This document shows, piece by piece, positions 6,014 through 10,657 of a DNA stretch of 10,657 bases; within the stretch, counting starts at the first letter, position 1; each line of letters opens with the position of its first letter. The position numbers were made by a program, and so were the translations under genes. Source of the DNA: Oscillospiraceae bacterium (GTDB lineage: Bacteria > Bacillota > Clostridia > Oscillospirales > Oscillospiraceae); assembly GCA_009786775.1 (NCBI GenBank), contig WQRL01000034.1, positions 1-10,657 on the forward strand, in the 5' to 3' direction. A model generated the notes under the pieces. The model worked only from the letters and a program-made list of their open reading frames with translations, did no database searches and was not told the origin of the DNA.

Positions 6014-7537
6014 CTAAACTAGCAACTCTCCCGCAGCTTCTTCTGCAGCGGCTAATAAAAATCCGTTACGGATAGCTTTTTGCACTGCGATTATGTCAGG
6101 GTGCAGTACCCTGTCCTCGTCCAGATGGGTCACCAGCGACCGCACGGCTGCATGGACAGCATCCGTACCTATGCCGGGTTTTTCTTCAAGAAAATCAATG
6201 CCCTGTGCGGCTGCCAAAATTTCAATCGCTATAACATTTTGCACATTTTCAAGAATCTCGCGGGCTTGGCGCGCGGCAATTGTGCCCATGCTCACATGAT
6301 CTTCCTGATTTGCCGAGGTGGGTATGGAGTCCACCGAGGCAGGATGTGCTAAAACCTTGTTTTCACTGACAAGTGAGGCCGCCGTATACTGCAAGATCAT
6401 AAAGCCCGAATTTACTCCGGGGTACGCTGTCAAAAAGGCCGGCAAGTCGCTGAGCTTGCGGTCTACAAGCCTGCTCGTGCGCCGCTCTGAGATGTTCCCA
6501 AGCTCTGAAAGGCCAATTTTGAGATAGTCCATCACCAGGGCTATGGGCTGGCCATGAAAGTTCCCTCCTGAAATTACATCGCCTGTGTCTGCCATGACAA
6601 GGGGGTTATCTGTAACAGAGTTTAGCTCCACATTCACGGTTTCCAAAGTGCGGCGGAGCGCGTCTTTTGAGGCTCCGTGAACTTGGGAAACGCAGCGCAG
6701 GGAGTAGGCATCTTGAACTTTTTCGCACTGAGCGTGGTGCTCTACTATTTTACTGCCCTGAGTCAGGCTCAGTATGTTCTTCGCCGTGATTTCCTGACCC
6801 CTGTGAGGGCGGATCATTGCAATGCGCGGGTCAAATGCCGTCCTAGTCCCCTGGAGTGCCTCAAGGGAGAGGGAGGCTGCTATGTCGGCAACTTTCATTA
6901 GCTCCAGGGCATCATGGCAAGTCAAAGCCGCTACCGCCGTCATTACCTGCGTGCCGTTTATTAGGGCAAGACCCTCCTTGCCTCCAAGGGAGAGCGGCTC
7001 AATTCCTTTTGATTTCAAAACCTCTGCACTGGGCACTTCCTCACCGTCCACTATAGCCATCCCCTCGCCTAAGAGGACAGCAGCCATGTGTGCAAGGGGG
7101 GCCAAGTCCCCGCTTGAGCCTACAGAGCCCTTGCAGGGTATCATCGGATATATATCGCTGTTGAGCAGCCTCACAATGCCGCCGACAGTTTCGGCCCTTA
7201 TGCCCGAATAACCCTTTGACAGGGAATTTATGCTCAAAAGCATTACAGCACGGCACACATCTTCAGGCAAACGCTCGCCCACACCTGTGCAATGGCTCAA
7301 TATTAAGTTGCGCTGCAACCGCTCACGCTGATCATGCTGTATAAAGATTTTGCTTAGCTCTCCAAAGCCCGTGTTGATTCCGTAGACGGGCTTTTCAGCT
7401 TTGAGAATATTCTCCACCCAGATACGGCTATTGTTCATGAGCTCCACAGCTTTTGAGGAGAGTTCGACCCGCTCCCGGTGTCTTGCAACTTTAACTACAT
7501 CATCAATTGTAAGGGGGGCATTTCCTATGGTTAGCAT
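6014..7537 (-). CDS. hutH: Histidine ammonia-lyase (histidase)
   Basis: HutH removes ammonia from L-histidine to give trans-urocanate (EC 4.3.1.3), the first step of the pathway. The product is 507 residues from the chosen start, the normal length. Active-site residues match those known from Pseudomonas putida histidase: Tyr52 in YGINTGFGE, His82 in LSHCTGVGE, Asn194 in INGTQ, Tyr and Arg in QDAYSLRC, and Glu in ANQEDHVSMG. The electrophilic MIO cofactor normally forms from Ala-Ser-Gly. Here the tripeptide reads Ser141-Ser142-Gly143 (GSVGSSGDLAPLAH, codons TCA AGC GGG), so the first residue is Ser rather than Ala; the central Ser and Gly are kept. An ATG at 7546 is in frame but touches the ribosome binding site, so I take the ATG at 7537, which overlaps the hutI stop as ATGCTAA. 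This implies translational coupling to hutI. Confidence 0.96.
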   Translation of the reverse strand: MLTIGNAPLTIDDVVKVARHRERVELSSKAVELMNNSRIWVENILKAEKPVYGINTGFGELSKIFIQHDQRERLQRNLILSHCTGVGERLPEDVCRAVMLLSINSLSKGYSGIRAETVGGIVRLLNSDIYPMIPCKGSVGSSGDLAPLAHMAAVLLGEGMAIVDGEEVPSAEVLKSKGIEPLSLGGKEGLALINGTQVMTAVAALTCHDALELMKVADIAASLSLEALQGTRTAFDPRIAMIRPHRGQEITAKNILSLTQGSKIVEHHAQCEKVQDAYSLRCVSQVHGASKDALRRTLETVNVELNSVTDNPLVMADTGDVISGGNFHGQPIALVMDYLKIGLSELGNISERRTSRLVDRKLSDLPAFLTAYPGVNSGFMILQYTAASLVSENKVLAHPASVDSIPTSANQEDHVSMGTIAARQAREILENVQNVIAIEILAAAQGIDFLEEKPGIGTDAVHAAVRSLVTHLDEDRVLHPDIIAVQKAIRNGFLLAAAEEAAGELLV

Positions 7538-8778
7538 GTTGGGCATTCCTTTCTTTGCATAACAGGCACTCCGTCTTTTATGACCATATGTGCCAAATTA
7601 CTGCCATATCTGTAGAAAATATATTCCAAATCTTCGGCTTCCCATATTACTATGTCAGCCTGTTTACCGGCTTCAATGCTGCCGCATTTCGCGGCTCTGT
7701 CAATCGCCGCCGCTCCGTTTAGTGTCGCGGCAGTAAGAGCCTCCGCAGGAGTCAGCTTGTATTTAAGACAGGCCAGGTTCATGGCAAACTGCATGTTCAG
7801 GCTAGGCGTTGAGCCAGGGTTAAAATCTGTAGAGATTGCCACAGCTACTCCAGCATTAATCATATCTCTGGCTCGGGCGTATGGCTTGTCCAAATAGAAG
7901 GAAGTAGCTGGCAAGAGTACTGCAATTACTCCACTTTTAGCCATTGAACCTATTCCGCGGTCAGATGCCTGTATTAGATGCTCTGCTGATATAGCGCTCA
8001 CTTCAGCCGCCATCTCCGCCCCGCCAATGGGGTCAATCTCATCTGCATGAGCTTTGGGTTTAAGCCCAAGCTCTGCTGCTGCGAGCAGAATCCTGCGGCT
8101 CTCCTCCGGGGTAAACACTGCCGTTTCACAAAATATATCGCAAAACTCCGCCAGCCCCTGCTCCGCAACTGCGGGAAGCATATTATCAATAAGGTACTTT
8201 ATATACCCTTCCCTGTCATCTGCAAATTCCTTGGGGAATGCGTGAGCACCCATGAATGTGGGGACGATATCCACCGGCTGTATTTCGTCAAGCCGTTTTA
8301 TAACCCTCAGTTGCTTTAATTCATGCTCAGTATTCAGGCCATACCCGCTCTTGGCTTCACAGGTCGTGACTCCTAAACCCAGCATTTCTTTTAGGTGTAT
8401 TTTACCCTTCTCCACGAGGGCTTCCTCTTTAGCTGCGCGGGTGTGCTCAACTGTGCTCAATATTCCTCCGCCCGCTTTTAGTATGTCCAGGTATGACACC
8501 CCTGCCAGCTTGAGTGGAAATTCCTTTTGCCGCCACCCTCCGAAAACAAGATGGGTGTGAGAATCCACTAGCCCCGGGGTTACAAGCCTACCTTCGCAAT
8601 CAATTGTTTCATCCGCTTTGAGCGACTCATCAGCAGGGCCGGCATAGGCAATTTTGCCGCCCTTAATACCAACCATAGCATTTTCAATCAAAGTAATTTC
8701 ACCTTGCTCAATGCCTTTTTTGGCAGCAGAGCCTGTGGGTGTCGCCAGCAGGCCAATATTTTTTAGTAATAACTCCAC
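7531..8778 (-). CDS. hutI: Imidazolonepropionase
   Basis: HutI hydrolyses 4-imidazolone-5-propionate to N-formimino-L-glutamate (EC 3.5.2.7), the third step. It is a metal-dependent amidohydrolase with a beta/alpha barrel. The 415-residue product has the expected ligands: His74 and His76 in VDSHTHLVFGG, His244 in PKAHADEI, and Asp318 in ISTDFNPGS; their spacing agrees within one residue with the Bacillus subtilis enzyme. His267 in SAEHL and the segment TTCEAKSGYGLNTEHE (138-153) are also typical. The start is a GTG at 8778; an in-frame TAG four codons upstream excludes a longer form. The ribosome binding site is weak (AGG about 7 bases upstream). It lies 75 bases after hutU and overlaps hutH. 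Confidence 0.97.
   Translation of the reverse strand: MELLLKNIGLLATPTGSAAKKGIEQGEITLIENAMVGIKGGKIAYAGPADESLKADETIDCEGRLVTPGLVDSHTHLVFGGWRQKEFPLKLAGVSYLDILKAGGGILSTVEHTRAAKEEALVEKGKIHLKEMLGLGVTTCEAKSGYGLNTEHELKQLRVIKRLDEIQPVDIVPTFMGAHAFPKEFADDREGYIKYLIDNMLPAVAEQGLAEFCDIFCETAVFTPEESRRILLAAAELGLKPKAHADEIDPIGGAEMAAEVSAISAEHLIQASDRGIGSMAKSGVIAVLLPATSFYLDKPYARARDMINAGVAVAISTDFNPGSTPSLNMQFAMNLACLKYKLTPAEALTAATLNGAAAIDRAAKCGSIEAGKQADIVIWEAEDLEYIFYRYGSNLAHMVIKDGVPVMQRKECPTC
7547..7552 (-). promoter_or_regulatory. Ribosome binding site of hutH
   Basis: AAAGGA lies within the end of hutI. It abuts the first in-frame ATG (7546) but is 9 bases from the ATG at 7537, which supports the shorter start for hutH. 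Confidence 0.55.
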
Positions 8779-8826
8779 AACATATACCTAAATTAAACCT
8801 TTCATGATTTTAATTAATTCCGAGTC

Positions 8827-8853
8827 CCTAGGTAGTTTGGCCACGAACCCAGG
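8827..8853 (-). other. Possible hairpin in the hutU-hutI spacer
   Basis: Directly after the hutU stop, CCTGGG (8853-8848) can pair with CCTAGG (8832-8827), with one G-U pair and a 15-base loop. There is no T-run after it, so it is not a clear terminator. It might influence the level of the downstream genes or the stability of the mRNA, but the stem is short and could be chance. Confidence 0.2.
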
Positions 8854-10657
8854 TTATTTAGGCTGACGCCCCTGTATTTTGGCTGATGCAACCGCCTTGT
8901 TTACCAGCTCTTCAGACGGAATCATCGGCAATGTTATATGCCCCTTGCCTAAATAATTTCCGTTATATTCAACACTTGCCGATATGGAATTTTCATTTCT
9001 TGCCCAACTGCGCCGAGCTACGCCCCCCATTACATCCCACATCATTGCACTCTCAATAATCTCAGCAGCCCTGTCACTGCCATCGAGCACCATTCCGAAG
9101 CCGCCATTTATTGACTTACCTATACCTACACCGCCGCCATTGTGCAGCGCGACGAGGCTCATGCCCCGCGCACAGTTTCCCGCAAAGCACTGGGTAGCCA
9201 TGTCAGCCATTACATTGGAGCCATCGCGGATATTTGAAGTTTCCCTAAATGGGGAGTCAGTCCCTGAAACATCGTGGTGATCACGCCCTAGCATTACCGG
9301 GCCTTTGAGCTCGCCATTTTTAACCATTTCATTAAACTTGAGGGCAATCCGTGTGCGCCCTTCGGCATCCTGATAGAGTATGCGGGCTTGGGTGCCCACG
9401 ACAAGTTTATTCTTTTCCGCATCTCTAATCCAAATCCAGTTATCCCTATCCTGTCCGCGGCGGCTGGGGTCTATGCACTCCATCGCAGCAATGTCAGTCT
9501 TGCGCAAATCCTCAGGGTCGCCGCTGAGGCACACCCATCTAAACGGCCCATAGCCGTAGTCAAACAGTTCAGGCCCCATTATATCCTCTACATAGGACGG
9601 GAAGATAAAGCCGTCCTTTTCATCTATGCCGTTACGGGAAACTTCTTTCGCCCCGGCATCGTACACAGCCTTTAGAAAGCTGTTGCCATAGTCAAAGAAG
9701 TAGCTTCCCCGCCCGCTCAAGATTTTAATAAGCTCAAAGTGCCGGCGCAGGGTTTTGTCCACCTCAGCCCGGAACGCCTCAGGCTCGCCTGCAAGCATTT
9801 CCGTACGCCTTTCAAAGCTCACCCCAGCAGGGCAGTACCCTCCATTATACGGGTTGTGGCAGGATGTCTGATCGCTGAGAAGCGGTATGCTTATGTTGTT
9901 ATCCACCGCATATTGCAGCAAATCCACTATGTTGCCGTGGTAGGCGATGGAGATTGTTTTTTTCTCATCTAGATATTTTTGTGCAGTGGCAAACACTTCA
10001 CCTAGGTCGCCTGAAATCATTCCCACCCAGCCTTGGTTGTACCGGGTTTCTATGCGGGACAAATCCACTTCCGCAATTATTCCCACACCGCCCGAAATTT
10101 CTATGGCCTTGGGCTGCGCACCGCTCATCCCCCCAAGGCCGCTTGTTACAAAGAGCACTCCAGCAAGGTCGCCATCCTGAGGGATGCCGAGCTGCTGCCG
10201 GCCCGCATTCATTATGGTGTTATAGGTGCCGTGAACTATGCCCTGTGGGCCAATATACATCCAGCCACCTGCGGTCATCTGCCCATAGTTAGCCACACCC
10301 ATCTCCTGCGCAATTTCCCAGTCACCAGAATTGTCAAACATCCCCACCATAAGGGCATTAGTAATGATTACGCGCGGAGATTTCTCATGTGATGGAAATA
10401 ACCCCAAAGGATGCCCTGACTCGATCACAAGTGTTTGCTCCGGAGTCATAACTTCCAGATATTTTTTCACCAGCAGGTACTGCATCCAGTTTTGGAAAAC
10501 GCTGCCTGTCTCACCGTAGGTAACGAGTTCGTATGGGTACAGAGCTGTTTCAAAGTCGAGATTGTTATCTATCATAACTTGAAAAGCCTTACCCTCCACG
10601 CACGCACCCTTATACTCATCCACCGGCCTGCCGTAAATGCGCTCTGCGGGGCGGAAA
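8854..10657 (-). CDS. hutU: Urocanate hydratase, long form (5' end cut by window edge)
   Basis: HutU converts urocanate to 4-imidazolone-5-propionate with tightly bound NAD+ (EC 4.2.1.49), the second step. The frame stays open to the right edge (FRPAERIYGRPVDEYKG before the first GTG at 10623). Those residues belong to the family, so the true start is outside the window, with roughly 70 residues missing. The 600 residues seen match the long (about 670-residue) urocanases, not the 550-residue Pseudomonas-type form. Signatures include GKAFQVMIDNNLDFE, ELVTYGETGSV, VIESGHPLGLFPS, QMTAGGWMYIGPQGIVHGT, the NAD-binding region FVTSGLGGMSGAQPKA, YGPFRWVCLSGDPEDL, and near the C-terminus CFAGNCARGMSLVALHNGGG. 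It is the first hut gene visible; the operon promoter and any regulator lie beyond the edge. Confidence 0.96.
   Translation of the reverse strand, partial: FRPAERIYGRPVDEYKGACVEGKAFQVMIDNNLDFETALYPYELVTYGETGSVFQNWMQYLLVKKYLEVMTPEQTLVIESGHPLGLFPSHEKSPRVIITNALMVGMFDNSGDWEIAQEMGVANYGQMTAGGWMYIGPQGIVHGTYNTIMNAGRQQLGIPQDGDLAGVLFVTSGLGGMSGAQPKAIEISGGVGIIAEVDLSRIETRYNQGWVGMISGDLGEVFATAQKYLDEKKTISIAYHGNIVDLLQYAVDNNISIPLLSDQTSCHNPYNGGYCPAGVSFERRTEMLAGEPEAFRAEVDKTLRRHFELIKILSGRGSYFFDYGNSFLKAVYDAGAKEVSRNGIDEKDGFIFPSYVEDIMGPELFDYGYGPFRWVCLSGDPEDLRKTDIAAMECIDPSRRGQDRDNWIWIRDAEKNKLVVGTQARILYQDAEGRTRIALKFNEMVKNGELKGPVMLGRDHHDVSGTDSPFRETSNIRDGSNVMADMATQCFAGNCARGMSLVALHNGGGVGIGKSINGGFGMVLDGSDRAAEIIESAMMWDVMGGVARRSWARNENSISASVEYNGNYLGKGHITLPMIPSEELVNKAVASAKIQGRQPK

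Noticed and set aside
5459..6022. A 187-codon plus-strand frame opposite ftcD
   Set aside because: It is the antisense shadow of a well-conserved gene, is Ser-rich with no recognisable domain, and has no independent support.
6822..7211. A 129-codon plus-strand frame opposite hutH
   Set aside because: Antisense to the conserved hutH active-site region; composition is typical of a shadow frame.
10621..10623. Start of hutU at the GTG at 10623
   Set aside because: The upstream codons in frame (RIYGRP and before) are family-conserved and open to the edge, so the gene starts outside the window.

Overview
The window looks like a piece of a Bacillota chromosome, probably from the class Clostridia, with moderate G+C. 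The evidence is a textbook CIRCE operator and sigma-A promoter in front of hrcA, hrcA directly followed by what looks like grpE, strong AGGAGG-type ribosome binding sites, GTG and TTG starts, and the long form of urocanase. Every sizeable stretch is accounted for by metabolic or heat-shock genes. I see no mobile element, tRNA, rRNA, CRISPR array or phage gene.

Layout. (1) Positions 1-1391, minus strand: a class I heat-shock operon. A consensus promoter and a perfect CIRCE element precede hrcA (repressor), which overlaps the start of a gene running off the left edge (probably grpE). (2) About 1359-1613: a divergent AT-rich spacer. (3) 1614-2270, plus strand: a membrane-anchored protein of unknown function, followed by a hairpin terminator. 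(4) 2389-4996, plus strand: a three-gene unit with its own extended -10 promoter. It encodes an MtnA-type aldose-1-phosphate isomerase, a class II (fuculose-phosphate-like) aldolase and a fumarylacetoacetate-hydrolase-family enzyme. (5) 4997-5088: a short convergent spacer. (6) 5089-10657, minus strand: a histidine-utilisation operon transcribed hutU, hutI, hutH, ftcD, with hutU cut by the right edge.

How the genes work together. In the hut operon, HutH deaminates histidine to urocanate, HutU hydrates it to imidazolonepropionate, HutI opens the ring to formiminoglutamate, and FtcD passes the formimino group to tetrahydrofolate and releases glutamate. This is the folate-dependent route typical of anaerobes. 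The cyclodeaminase that should follow FtcD is not in the window. In the mtnA unit, isomerase plus class II aldolase is the core of the 'DHAP shunt', which disposes of methylthioribose or 5-deoxyribose left over from S-adenosylmethionine. The phosphorylase or kinase that would feed it is not here, and the third enzyme has no settled place in that pathway.

The points most worth following up are the mtnA-aldolase-FAH cassette, the possible leaderless start of mtnA, a Ser-Ser-Gly instead of Ala-Ser-Gly cofactor-forming tripeptide in HutH, and the uncharacterised membrane protein beside the heat-shock operon.
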